Source: Symbiodinium microadriaticum (taxonomy: Eukaryota; Sar; Dinophyceae; Suessiales; Symbiodiniaceae). From it: a stretch of 64,000 nucleotides of DNA. The position numbers were made by a program, and so were the translations under genes. Each line of letters opens with the position of its first letter. Position 1 is the first letter of the stretch. Where the stretch lies: assembly GCA_001939145.1 (NCBI GenBank), contig LSRX01000682.1, positions 167,093-231,092 of the forward strand. Direction: 5' to 3'. The notes beneath the pieces are model-generated. The model was given only the letters and a program-made list of their open reading frames with translations. It searched no databases and had not been told where the DNA came from. Below, in pieces: positions 33,216 through 44,766 of the stretch.

Positions 33216-35324
33216 TTGAACCTAAGGCCCTAGGCCAGCCACGGGAGGCCGGTCAGATCCCTGAGACTGACGCTGGTCGGGCTGCGATGGCTCGGCCTTC
33301 ACAGGTCTCTTGGGCAGTTTCTAAAGAAATGCTCCGAGGGTGTATAGGGTTTAGGGCTTTGGGGTTTTGGGGTTTAGGGGTTAGGGGTTTCGACTCACAC
33401 ACTCGCACAATGCTGGCATGGCTGGCGAAGGTCCTAGGGTTTAGGGGTTTAGGGTGCAAGGGTTTAGGGGGTTCAGGGTTTAGGGCACTCTTAGGTTGGG
33501 GCTTCAGGGGTCTACGGTTTCGGCGCTGTCAGGCTCGGACATGCCCGGTGCATAGACGGTTTTTTTGACACTCGCACTCGGACAAGCCTGGCAACGCATA
33601 CGGTCTAGGGTTCTGGGTTTCGGGATTGAAATACATTACTATAATGTCGCTGTGCTCTGCTGTTGTGCGGATCTTGAGCGAGTCACACCCATGGATAGCG
33701 AAAGGGGCAATACATGAGTTCGATGACAACTTGTCCACAAGCATAGACTAGCATCTACAGCATGGCGCTGGTTGCTGATGTGTCATGTTCCACCTGATTG
33801 AAGTCTTACGGCATAAACCTGACCCAGGAATACAAGCACTGAGTCTCCTAGGCATCCCTTGATCCGTATAAAAGCCCCTATATAATTCTCCCCCAATCCT
33901 AAACCCGAACCACCTAGATACTTTGCTGGAATCCCAAAGCTCTTTCTCGTTCTTGTTGGCTCCATCTTATAGGAATAAACACCCGACAAGAAGACACGCT
34001 TACTACTCTGAGATTTCATGCAAACAGGCCTTGGGCACACAGGCACACAAGAGCCTTTTCTGCAGCGGGCTTGCGTGCCTAAATGAGTATATCCCTGCGA
34101 GGCGGTATGGCATTCCTGTCTTTAGTTAACTATTCAGGGGGGGTACCAAAACCTTGCGCTTCGGCCTCTGTTCCCTGCGGTCCCTTCTCGTTCAGCTGCG
34201 CGGCAGCCTGAGGCAGTTAGGCCCGGCTAGGCGCTTGGGCAACGTGTATTCTTTCATACTTCTCGCATGATACCTTGCAAAAGCTAAAGCATGTGCCGCA
34301 GGTGGCTCTTCTCTGTCTTTCTGACCTGGATTTGGTTGTCAGCAATTAACCAAGGCTGTCTGAGATCAGGGCTGCCAGAAGGACGGTTTTCAGCGCGCTG
34401 GACTCGACGTTCACTGCACTTTCTCCTGCGTTCAGTCTTCCGGCACCAGCAAACACTTGCTGCACTTGTAGCAGATTGTAGCAGTCCCAGAGTCGCATGC
34501 GGAGTGTCCAAAAGTGCTTCGTGGACTCGTATCGGGTCGAACCTAGCCACCGACCCGAACAGGCATGGAAAGCCTTCCCGATACCCTTGACCTCAAACCC
34601 GTTGGTGCAGTGGTAGGCCCTGGCCTCGCGTTACAGCTTGGTCAATGATTCGGAAGCCAGGACCAGCAATTCACTGTAGTTGTCGGCTTGTCAGCAACAT
34701 TTCGAGACAAAAACGAAACCCAAAAACACTCAAAGACCGGGTCCTTTGCCATTGTAGAATGCTGCACGCACCGTGCTGTAGGCCTCAAGGTATCACACAG
34801 TCAATTCATTGTGGAGTGATGGCGATGTTACAGCGATGCTCGAGGTCATCATCTCAAGCAGTGTCGAGCATCCACAACTGAGAACTGAGAGGAAACTTCT
34901 GTGCAAGACCTTCCAGCTTGCCGAGTGTGCAAATGCTCCCGAACGAGACGCTGTTGAATCATGCGTAGCATCACCTAAGCCCTCAGCACCTGAAGCGCTG
35001 CACCGCCATCAACGGTTTGACATGCACAGAGACCAATATACATAACAACACAGCAAAGAGTCGTGCCTTCTTGAGGTTGGATTGCACTTCACCTCACACA
35101 GCGTCGGCTTCAAATCACCAGCGCATCCTCTGCAAACCTTTTCAATGGCAGACTCTGCCTATCGCGAATACTACCACCAGAACATGAGAACAGAGGGCTG
35201 AAGAAAGACGGCTGCCTCCACTTCCCGAAGCCATGGGGAGGCGCACCAGGGAGCAACTAATGAGCAGCTGCGAAACTATCGAGCTCCCTAGATCCGAAAC
35301 CCTTTGACCTAGAGTATTCTGCTC

Positions 35325-35603
35325 TTAAAAACTCACGGTGCAGGCTGCTTTCGCAACCCGATCTCTGGTTGCCACATTCATGGACGACGCATGCATGAGC
35401 AGGAACTGCAACAGCGTGCAAGTCAGTCGAAGATTGTGATAGCTCAAGTCCCGCACAACATCGAGAAAGCAAGCACTATGCCTGGCAGCGACACAGGGAA
35501 TCCATACGTCAAGGTGCACTGAACGGACAGTCAGCATCAATTGATCCAGTTCGCTGTTCATGAGTTTCATACGAAGCTCTGGGGGTAGCTTCAGCGCCTC
35601 CAT
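35325..35603 (-). CDS. hypothetical 92-aa ORF or exon
   Basis: The frame opens MEALKLPPELRMKL and runs 92 codons with protein-like composition. An in-frame TAA lies directly before the ATG. No domain is recognised. It lies 3' of the helicase on the same strand, about 420 bp away, and could be a small gene, an exon, or chance. Confidence 0.3.
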   Translation of the reverse strand: MEALKLPPELRMKLMNSELDQLMLTVRSVHLDVWIPCVAARHSACFLDVVRDLSYHNLRLTCTLLQFLLMHASSMNVATRDRVAKAACTVSF

Positions 35604-36022
35604 TTAAACATTCCAGCTCTGGATGGCATCCCGCAGCTTTTTTGGACACTCTCCGAAGTTCCATCTATACGTATCCAACTCAGGACATGTGAGGAAATGA
35701 AACTCCGCTCCACCAATCGTGCTCTCGCTCATCCAACAAAGAACCCGAGAAGATTGAAACCGTTATGCTGACGGCAGATAAGAATTCACCCTGCGCGTAC
35801 CACATGAATTGTCAAAACTGGGACCTGGGCTGTCTCATGCCAAGCAGCAGATCAGTTCTTCTTCATTCATGCAAACCCTGAGCAACAGGTACCACGAAGA
35901 CTTCCCAAGGGAGGCATGCGAGGCATCGCGGGCCACTTTGTTTAGCCGGACGCGGAGAACCCACGGTGGTCCACCGATATGTTGCAGGCAAATCGCAAAG
36001 CTGCCCCCAGAAATTACAACTT

Positions 36023-38948
36023 TCAGAGACTCGCAACATAAGCAGCAACGACGTCATTGTTCAACAGTTGTGCCTGCAGTGCTTGTGGCAGCAGCAAAAA
36101 TTTGTACTTTTGGGTAATTAGCCACCAGTAGAGCGGTTTCTCCTGGGGCCGATTAGAAGTCGGCAATCGCCCGGCTTCCGTCAGAAAGCGCATCAGCTGC
36201 GTCCAACGCGTTTGCCAAATCTTCATCTTGACACCGCTTCCTGTCCAATTGTCCAGCAGTCTCGCAACCAGAGGGTGTGTATCCCTCACCTGTGCAAGTC
36301 TAGAGGGGGTCAGGTGCAGTGCCCCCTTCTTTATGCTAGATAAGAAATATGCAAGCCTGTACTCTGTGCTGTCGTCCGCCTTCGTAAACTGCGTAATGTT
36401 GGACAGACGCTGATGCATGCAAACAAAATCCTGTAGCGATTTGCATCGTTCCATGAAGCCCGAATCCTGTCCAAGCCACTCCTGAACACGGTCCCGCAAT
36501 TGCCTTGAAGTTGAATTCAGGAGTCTGTGAACTCGGCAGGATGTCAAGCTTTGTCGACGAATTCGGACTCCAGCGTTACGCAGCCATTGGCCCAGTAACA
36601 TCTCCTGCCGCGTCTGCCCCTTCTCCAGAGGAAGCCTTCCGTACGAAGCTGCAAAAGTCTCTAAAGCCTGCAGGCGAAGCTCCCAGCGATCCGATTGACT
36701 CAATGCAAACATGAGTTTGTCAAAAATGACTTTCGCGATACGTGACAGGGTGGTTGCTGTCTTGGCTGTTCTGGCATCAGCGAACCACACTCGCGATTCC
36801 AACGGCTGCTGAAGCAGCCGGCTGTCAGCATGGCCAATCACGGCCATAAAGCGTTCTAACTGCGTGTTATCGTCGTAGCACTCGTCTGGCACTAATAACC
36901 TCGCTTCCCGACCGGAGCTCTTCTTCACACCAACACTTTGCCATGGCATTCGTGCGTGAGTTTTACCATTCGGCCGAAGTTCGTTGGCCTGCGTTTGGCC
37001 AATGGCCGGCGAAGCAGCAAGGACCAAACCAGCTCCAAACTGCGTCGATGCATGCTTCTCGGGCAGAGGCTCTGACTGCGCCTTCCCCGACACTGTTGGC
37101 CGATGACTTTGGTCCTGCACGATATGCCTAGCTTCTTGCCTTGGTAGGCGCTTGCTGTCGGCGCAGCTACGGCTTTGGCTGTCTCGGGACCGGAATGTGC
37201 CACATCCACGACCTGCCGAACGACCGTCCCAATGCTCGTCATCGTGCTCAGATCTAGAGACGCCACGGATCTTCTGCGACTGGCAAAGAGGGTGGCAAGC
37301 GAGCTCCGGTGAAGGTTTCCGTGCACGAGAAAACGCACGATGCGAGCTTCCAGCCCGTGGAGATTCAAGGCAACTCGCTTCCAGCACAGTCTCGGGCTGG
37401 AACATTGAAGAATCACCGGCCTCCGAAACATCATCAAGTTGCACCGGCCCCTTCCTCGTAGCCACGAAGGGGCTCTGGCGAGGTGTTGTATTCGCCACAG
37501 CTGCCACGGCAGGCAGTACTATGTGAGCAAGCGGCTTAGCTGAGCTGTGCCGCAGCACTCCTCCGATGGCTTGAACGATACTTCTGTAGCTATTCCGAGG
37601 CTCCACAAACATGCAGGTGTCTGCATTTGGGATGTTCACGCCTTCCCCCAAGACTTGCACAGTCACGAGAACGTGAACGGGCTTCCTCAAGGGACCGGCG
37701 AACGCAGCCATTATCTTTTGACGGGTTTTCAGCGGCGTCGCTCCGTTCATGTGCCATGCGGCTAAGCCCAGGGCTTCTAATACTTCCTGAAAAGTTTGTG
37801 CTTCTCTCACGGAGTTACAATATGCGAGCACTCTCCTGAAGCGGCCGGTGTGTGCCAACAGTAACTGTGCCAAGCACAGGTAGGGATGTCCTTTGGTCGT
37901 CACTGGCACCGTCAGGTCGTAGTCGCACAGCACACCATCCTCGATCGCCTGGCCCATCGAGTACTGAAAGTCGGTGTCTTGCTCGTGCGTAGCAGAGAAC
38001 TTGTATAGCTCCCGTCCCTCCGGCATCCCTGGTGGGATGTTGTGGTGTGCTTCGTCCATGAAAATGCTGCTGAAACGGATCTTCTGCAGCCTGTGCACAG
38101 AGTCCGTGATTGCGACGAACCCCTTCGAGTCGTGGTCAATGTTCTTGTTGTACCCCATCCCCACTTTGCAGTATGTGGGGAACTCCTCGGCAAACTGCTC
38201 CAGCAAGACTCGCGAAGGGACGGTGACCAGCACCTGGAAAGTGTGGAAACAATCATGAAACGAAGTCACGATGCTACGTGTACTCGCAGAATGCATTGCA
38301 CTCTGAACATGTTGGCAGCTGGAGAGGAAAACTAGCTACGTCCAATGTTAATATCGCCGGTTCTTGGTCGGGGTGCTCTGCCAGTCACATTCATAGCAAG
38401 CTCATGGATAATGCGAGTCTTTCCGGTCCCACAGGCCATTTCAATTGTGCGAGCTCCAGCAGCACATGCTTCGAGGCAGTCGCTCTGGCAACGCCGCAGT
38501 GGAGGCACACCCGGAGATTCCGCAACATCAAGAGTGTCCAATGAGACAGCTCCTTGCAGCCTGTGCAGGCGAGACTTGCTGAAGGCACAGCAGTGGGCCC
38601 GATAATTTCGAAGCCATCTTCTGGTACTGTCTCCGAGCTTGCACCCTCTTCTTGTCACCACCGTGTAGTTGTGTACCTGCACATGTGAAACAGTTCTCCA
38701 TCTCCGTCAAGCATATTAGCGTGTTGGCACGATATTTCTTCTGTGCGAGCACAACTATGCCAACAATAGTAAACAACAAAGCTCAACATCCCAATCTGCA
38801 TCCGCAACTCTTCAGAAAGGCAGGCCGGCCTTACAAACATGTCGTGCGGTTCGCAAAAAGCGCTTGACCTCCACATGGCAAACTGTTCCATTGATGCCGG
38901 CGCTGCACAAGACCGCTCGGTGGCCGTCGAGACTCAGAAGGTCAACTC
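36023..38948 (-). CDS. SF2 DEAH-type helicase with C-terminal helicase-associated-like repeats (5' end not resolved)
   Basis: Three exons can be read: 38839-38948, 38377-38676 and 36023-38233 (stop TGA). Introns are 38677-38838 (GT-AG, 162 bp) and 38234-38376 (GC-AG, 143 bp); all three acceptors are AG followed by G, typical of dinoflagellates. The spliced frame is continuous in phase. Motif I ACGTGKT is in the middle exon. Motif Ia VTVPSR opens the last exon, followed by DEAH (38056-38045), SAT (about 37996), motif V-like GEGVNIPNAD and motif VI-like QAIGGVLR. The C-terminal third has tryptophan-spaced repeats (LGQWLRN, YGRLPLEKG, GRLPTSNRP) like helicase-associated domains. The first exon (VDLLSLDG...HVEVKRFLRTARH) faintly resembles the nuclease-like domain of Mrr-type helicases, but this is weak. 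Exons upstream of 38949 are not identified. Substrate is unknown, presumably nucleic acid. Confidence 0.82.
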
Positions 38949-39267
38949 CTGCATAGTGTAGTTTTGAAATTAAGAGGTTTGGGGGTTGAGGGCTTTAGGA
39001 CTCTAGGGCTGCTGGCATCTAGGGTTAATAGGTTTAGGATTGAGCGTGTCAGAGCCAGAGGGGTTTGGAGTTTAGGGTCTTTCGGTTTGGGATGGCTGAA
39101 GGAGTTGATGGTTTGAGTAAGTATGGACAGACTGAACCTGTTTCACTGAACTGCCAAGCATCCTGCCTAAGCTTCTTCGTGTCAGGTTCCGCCGTTGCAA
39201 AAACCATGGCGGTAGATCCTGCACGGTACCGTGTGCTGCTACAATAGGGCTCTACCCCAACCTCGTG

Positions 39268-39420
39268 CTATGACTTCTTTCGCTGCTCAAGCTTCTTCCC
39301 TTGATGGTCCTGCGTCGGCACGACATCGAACTCCAGAACTGCAGCCCACATGAGACGCTGCTGATCCTTTAGAAATGGCCAAGTCAGGGCCTCCCTGGCC
39401 AGCGCACGCAATCGCTCCAT
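39268..39420 (-). CDS. possible exon or small ORF upstream of the helicase
   Basis: A 50-codon frame from ATG (39420) to TAG (39268) reads MERLRALAREALTWPFLKDQ... and has strongly protein-like composition. The frame is open a further 11 codons upstream, to a TGCAG that could be an acceptor. It lies just 5' of the helicase on the same strand, so it may be a helicase 5' exon (with a donor inside it) or the last exon of another gene. Confidence 0.35.
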   Translation of the reverse strand: MERLRALAREALTWPFLKDQQRLMWAAVLEFDVVPTQDHQGKKLEQRKKS

Positions 39421-41169
39421 GAAGGTGGCATCACGACCTTGCGCGACAGACGGCTCTGCAGTATCTGACTACTTATCGTCGTATGTTTACCTAGAATGTC
39501 ATTGGAGTCATTCTGAGCCCCCAACTCTATACGAACCCCCCTAACAAAAAAAGTTGGTCCGAGGGGCTTACTTCAGCCTCTGTGAGCATACTCTCGCCGC
39601 TTTGTGCAGAAGAGGTGGAGCATCCAAGTGTCCTTCGCGCCATGCGGCTCTCCGAAATGCCCTCGCACTTCATATCACAAGGAAGGAATTCTTTTCACGA
39701 ACCTGAGGAGAAACATCAACAATCCTGGGGTTGATGAGATCAATACGAGGCTGAGTTCGTGTGTTGTGCAAGCCGCTTAGGATCTTCAACGCCTCGAACC
39801 TCGGGAGCAAAGACCAGAACAACCAAATACCAAGCTACTTGTGTCTTTTGTCCCTTAGCCTGCATGGGCGCCCTGGCCGTGATGCACCAATCCAGTTCCA
39901 TTCTCTGGCGCATAGGCAGTGGCAAAGCCAAGTCAGTGCTGACCCGAGCAGTAGCCGCTTGCATCCTTTGACCTGTGACTTTGAAAATGCAGGATCTGCA
40001 ATGTAAAGCTCCAGTGCAGTCTAGTCAACATCTGTCTTGTCTTCGATACTGTCCGAACGCCAAACAGATGTGGCCGCATCAAACACAAAAATAAGAAAAA
40101 CAAGCAAGCCTTCCGTGCGGTTCGCAATGCTCTGCTCCTCCCCATGGCTGACATTCAATGTCTCGATGCCTGCTCGCCCTGCAGCGCAGCTCTATGCAGC
40201 GCGCATATCCATACCGAATTCCTGGCCAAGGTCTACCGAGTCTACCAAGCTTCCGGAAGCCCGAGCCGCGGCGCGTGACACATCACTATGTGCTTGGCTT
40301 TCCACATCAAGCTGTTCAGCTTTGCGTGGCTTCTTTCCAACATCTGCATGATGCCTAGCAAGCAACAGTGGCATTGCAGGATTGCCGACCGTTTGGAAAT
40401 GGAACGATCAAGCTTCCTTTCAGCCCTGTTTATGTATACACATGTACACAACCATGGTTCCATCCGCTTTTTGCCATGCAATGCGGATTGATTGGGACAT
40501 TCATTGGCAGTGCAACGCAGCAAGCCAAGGTTTAGCACCGCTGTCTTGCTCTGCGGTCAGGGCCACGCGCCCTGTTGACAGTGAGCTTCCTACCAGGCTC
40601 AGCTTTCGCGATTCGGGCTTGAGGGTTTAGGGCTTAAGGCTTAGGGCTTCACGTCAGGGTTCAGGTCCAGTCCAAGCTTGGAGCAAGAGCTCGTCACGCG
40701 TATGCGGCACCATCTCCAGCCGGCCAGATCATCGGATCACATTGATCACATATCTATGTGTGGGTATCACTGGGTCACCGTCAAAATCGAACAGCATAAA
40801 TGTGATATGTGTACCCGACGTTTTTGAGACTGAATCCGTCTTGCCTGTCTTCGGCTGAGCTCTTCATATCGGCTCTCCGCTGACTACTCGAACTTGTCCT
40901 CTCTCCTTGGTCTTCATGCAAGATTTTCTGACAGCTACGGCTTACCAAGGCGAGAGATGGAAGCAGCACGGTACTCTGAGCCCACCACTTCCCAGTGATT
41001 TTTCGGTGGGCGAACTCCATGCACCTGCAAAACGTAAATGCACGCTGCATAACTTCTACTTACGGCTGAGTGTACGAAGAGCGAGTAGGTCAAAGGAGCT
41101 GGCAGTCTTATGGCTCAGGCCTCTACCTTCAAGCATAAACATGGTCGCAAACTGCCACAGAGCCGGGTT

Positions 41170-41251
41170 CACGCCTGATGAGCAGCAAGGCCGCAATGAA
41201 GACAATCGCTAGACTGCCACACGCAATGAGAATCACCAGGATCCCTGGCAT
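41170..41251 (-). CDS. possible transmembrane exon
   Basis: From ATG at 41251 the frame reads MPGILVILIACGSLAIVFIA and continues hydrophobic to LLLI, then meets AG|GCGTGA, which could be a GC donor. It is a good membrane helix; the surrounding gene is not resolved. Low confidence. Confidence 0.3.
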
Positions 41252-41923
41252 GGCTCTCTCAGAGGTGGTGAGTAAGGGAGATTCGTTCTTCTGGGGCGTC
41301 CGTGTACAAGAAGGTCCTGATAAAAGTACAAGCCTACAGCCACCGTCTGTGGTCCAGGGCTGCAACACATAGGCCTATAAGCCCTAGTACATCGTCCGGC
41401 CGTGAAGAGCAGATGTAGATTGAAGCCTCCTAGCGTGAGCTTGTCGGCCACGGGCAAACGACCCTCGATGAATTCCGAAAACTTTCAAGCGTGTCTGTGC
41501 GCTTTACACTGGCGATACCTGTCTGTGCAACAAAGCCCGGCTGCTCCCATGACCACAAATCCGGGGCTCCGGCCTGACGGCTTTCCTTGGCTCGGGCCCA
41601 GTTTACGCTCTCACAACTCGGACAAGCCAGGCGAGGTTCATGGTACGAGGTCGGCGTGAAACGAGAATCAACAGTCCACAAGAGGAAAGGGAACCACCCC
41701 AACATCTAAGAACCAATCCACCAGATAAACGCCATGGACTGTCAAGAGTGGCAGATTTTACTGTCACCGGGCCATACTCCCCGACTCCGAAGCCTACAAA
41801 CAAGCAAACACTACCCGACCAACTCATCAAGACCACCCCAAGGGCCCGAAGTCAAGATGGCCCATCTTACTCCGAAAAGTTCTCCCAGGATAAAGTGACA
41901 CCTAAATACCGAATTCACGAAGC

Positions 41924-42049
41924 CAACTCAGAAGACACTCAGTACTCAACGATGTCAACATGGTCATGGCAGCTCTTCACGCAAGCCAACTCAGAAGATT
42001 CGCAGTACTCCACTACGTCAACCTGGTCATAGCGGCTCCGCGCACAAGC
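41924..42049. repeat. 63-bp tandem repeat (two units)
   Basis: GCCAACTCAGAAGA is followed by conserved AGTACTC, TCAACNTGGTCAT and a CAA end, repeated with a 63-bp period and about 80% identity. On the plus strand each unit would encode ANSED-QYST-STWS. The period is a multiple of three, but no real gene is evident. Confidence 0.6.
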
Positions 42050-42869
42050 AATGCGGCGCAGAAAAGGCCGGTAGGCGTCTCCAGGACAGCGGAGAGCAGC
42101 TGAAAACGACAGCGTAGCGCAGCCGAAAACGAATTCAGCAGGCACTCCCCCATCGACGTTAGCCCTTCTGTAAACATGCCCATCCGTTCCTCTCCACTGG
42201 CGGAAACTCTGCTGGTCTTGCTAACCGCCCCTGGCGAATAACACTCCAGTTTCCAATAAGGTGGCGAGCCAACCTGCGCTGTACTGTTCAAATGTCCAAC
42301 TGTTGCCTATTCCACGGAACCAGAGACTGCTATCAAGTAGTGCCCGGGAGGAAGCAGAGTTGCGGGCCCTTCATGTTGTCCACAGGTTTCTACCACTCAG
42401 TATGTCGGCTTCTTGCGGGCCTTTCGTGTTGTCCACCGTTCTTTATCACTCAGTACGTCGGCTTCCATGGGACATAGCTGCAGGCTCTCGGGAAACGAAA
42501 CAGCCTTTGACTTCCAGGACACGAAGCAGTCTCTCCCAGCATCGGTATTACAGCCAGCCGCAGGTAGGAGCAACGTCTGAGTCCAAGGCGAGGTCGTTAG
42601 GTAGCCATGGCACTCCGCGCGCGGGTTAGTGGTTATTAAGGAGGGAAATCAGGATAAAACATGATAAAAGTGTGGGTAGGGAAGAGACCGACAGATAGAC
42701 CAGACAGGCATGCAGCATCATCACCAAGCATCACCCAGGCATGCAAGCAGTCCAGCATTAAATTCCATCATCACATGCATGAATTCACAGTCCTGCAGAA
42801 GTCGGTGCCAAGTACCCCAAAAGCTAATGTCGTGTCTTGCACACGAGGTAACTTCCATGAGCCAGCCGT

Positions 42870-44354
42870 TTACTGTGAGTCCAGAACCTCAATGACGTCA
42901 TGCAGATCTCCCACCTTGTTGGGAAGGTTGAAGGCTTCGCGTACAGACAGCTGTCTAAGCCTTGGCACGTCCTCTTGTGGCCTTGCCCTGTCATGCATGG
43001 ATAACTCCTCCGGCTTAGGGAGTGGGAAGCCTAGGTCCTCCAGCAAGAACTTCACTCTGGGCTCCACAAAGCGAGCATTGAGGGTCGTGAAGGCAACCAA
43101 TACGATTCGGGAGGACGCAAATTCTAGGTTTGACATGTGTCCTGCATGCAACACTTTCCTAGCGTCAAACACAAAGGGCGCATCCAGTGGAATAATCGTC
43201 CCCGGAAGGGACTGGCCCAGGTGCTCTTTAAAGGTACCTCCTATTTTGTCGTGAATCCAGAGCCCATCTCCTAGAGCTGGGGTGCTGAGACACACTACCA
43301 AGGAAGGATAGGGCCCATTCTTCGAGTCTCTGTGCACTCGCGAATAGCATCCACGTCTTATCACAAAGCTAGAAAACTTGTGTTGAGGGTCAATCATCCT
43401 TACAAAACTCGTTACTATCTTGACGAAGCAAGGGTGCGAGTTGCACAAGTTCAGAAGGGAAGACGAGGATCTCGGGTTAACCCCTCCTACTGTGTAGGCA
43501 ACCGACGAGTTGTCACCATCCTCACCACCTGAACGACGAAGGATTGAACGAGGTAGCAAATTAAAGATGTCTGTTAGCTGTGCTCTCGTGGGCCCCGAGG
43601 ACTTCTTTAGGATCTCCTCTGCTCTTTGCTCCGCCGGGTCCTTGTTGTTACTCAGTAGAGTTGGTGAGGGGTTTTCGGTGCAGACTGCGGAGTGAGGGCG
43701 TGAGGCAGAGGGCGACGAAAGTACTACGAAAGGGGCTTCTTCTTCTGACGATGTTTCCCCTAATTCATGTAGAATCACCACCTGCTCAGCTGGTTTCAGG
43801 GCTATCGAAAACATGCTTTCCTCTCGGCTGCTCATGGAACCTGGTAGACTCCGCGGGCGATAACCGGATCGCAAAGGCAGGGATATGCATTCGCAAGTAG
43901 TGCAAAGAGATACTCTCGCATGTAGCATCGAAACGACATTCAAGATCCCGTGCAAGGAAATCCAGGAAGGATTTGTCCTCCTCTGACAAGGGCGGAAAGG
44001 GGGTGGTTCCACGGGCTGGGGGTGGGTGGAGTCTATGGTAGTCTCGTAGTGTTCTCTCCAAGGAAAGGGCATACAGGTGAAGCTCAAACAGGACTGTGAA
44101 GTGCCACCCCCACGATCGTCGCATAAACCACAGGTAACCCGAAGATCCACTGCGAGTTGATGAGCCAAGTGATGTGGCATGGTCTCAAGCATCCCAAGAA
44201 CTTCATCCCCTAACAAAGGTACAAAGGGAATCAGATGAGGAGCCAGCTGAAAATCGAAGTCACCCATATGCACGGACTGACGATGCATGAGGGTTAAAGG
44301 GTTTAGCTCGCGAATCAGGCTTGGGCCCACAGAAAATGAATCATGCAGAGACAT
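42870..44354 (-). CDS. 2OG-Fe(II) oxygenase-like protein
   Basis: An intronless 494-aa ORF. The start is the ATG at 44354; an in-frame TAA lies 12 codons upstream. The C-terminal half carries the double-stranded beta-helix signature of 2-oxoglutarate/Fe(II) dioxygenases: H341-x-D343 in RVHRDSKN, distal H403 in VLHAG and R416 in SSRIVLV, with a GDGLWIHD strand between. The N-terminal 280 residues are not recognised and have a Cys-rich patch (CGLC at 75-78, CTTC at 151-154). The substrate is unknown. Dinoflagellate DNA carries 5-hydroxymethyluracil, made in other lineages by TET/JBP enzymes of this fold, but nothing here proves that role. It lies 3' of the coiled-coil ORF and LINE-B on the same strand and may be a host gene or an element passenger. 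Confidence 0.68.
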   Translation of the reverse strand: MSLHDSFSVGPSLIRELNPLTLMHRQSVHMGDFDFQLAPHLIPFVPLLGDEVLGMLETMPHHLAHQLAVDLRVTCGLCDDRGGGTSQSCLSFTCMPFPWREHYETTIDSTHPQPVEPPPFRPCQRRTNPSWISLHGILNVVSMLHARVSLCTTCECISLPLRSGYRPRSLPGSMSSREESMFSIALKPAEQVVILHELGETSSEEEAPFVVLSSPSASRPHSAVCTENPSPTLLSNNKDPAEQRAEEILKKSSGPTRAQLTDIFNLLPRSILRRSGGEDGDNSSVAYTVGGVNPRSSSSLLNLCNSHPCFVKIVTSFVRMIDPQHKFSSFVIRRGCYSRVHRDSKNGPYPSLVVCLSTPALGDGLWIHDKIGGTFKEHLGQSLPGTIIPLDAPFVFDARKVLHAGHMSNLEFASSRIVLVAFTTLNARFVEPRVKFLLEDLGFPLPKPEELSMHDRARPQEDVPRLRQLSVREAFNLPNKVGDLHDVIEVLDSQ

Positions 44355-44766
44355 GTTGGGCCCCACACATTCAACCAGAATACCTTAAACACCGCGCTTT
44401 TCCTGCTTGATGCATGGTATCAGTGACAGGTTGCATGCAAGGAAGCGAAGCAATCAAGTGCAGCGAACATCGACGTTGAAAAAACAACATAGAACAGTCC
44501 GCCTTATGAGACTGCTCGCTTCAAGGCACAACAGCTCCAGAGCATGAGGCAAAAAAAGCATATTAAGGGCTCGTAAAGAAAGAAAGCAGTGCAAGGAGCT
44601 CAGTGCCAGTGCTGAAAGGGCAAGGTCATGCACAGTGCGCAAGGACATGCAGTAAATTCAGGCATGCAGGTGGGCAGTGAAATGGCCAAATGACAACCCG
44701 ATCTAATCAACTCTCACCACATTCTGCCCTCACGCATGCAATTACTGCCTGTGGCTTTGAAAGGGA

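Larger units (their letters stand above)
26164..35324. other. repeat-rich interval with few exon-like fragments
   Basis: There is no complete gene. It holds CA (about 26550) and TC (about 30035-30080) microsatellites, a MITE-like hairpin (27066-27177), a minisatellite (about 32590-33215) and telomere-like motifs (for example 27665-27695). Possible minus-strand exons with a hydrophobic segment are given separately (27220-27330 and 28860-29050). Other frames are short and look like chance. Confidence 0.5.
39421..42869. other. interval without a complete gene
   Basis: Only short frames are seen. Notable items are a hydrophobic minus-strand exon-like segment (41170-41251), a 63-bp tandem repeat (41924-42049) and a 56-bp tandem duplication (about 42355-42470) sharing CACTCAGTAYGTCGGCTTC. 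Telomere-like units are rare here. Splice-dependent coding may be missed. Confidence 0.45.

Noticed and set aside
34590-34640. tRNA-like GTTGGTGCAGTGGTAGG segment
   Set aside because: Resembles a D-arm or box A, but no acceptor, anticodon or T arm could be folded around it.
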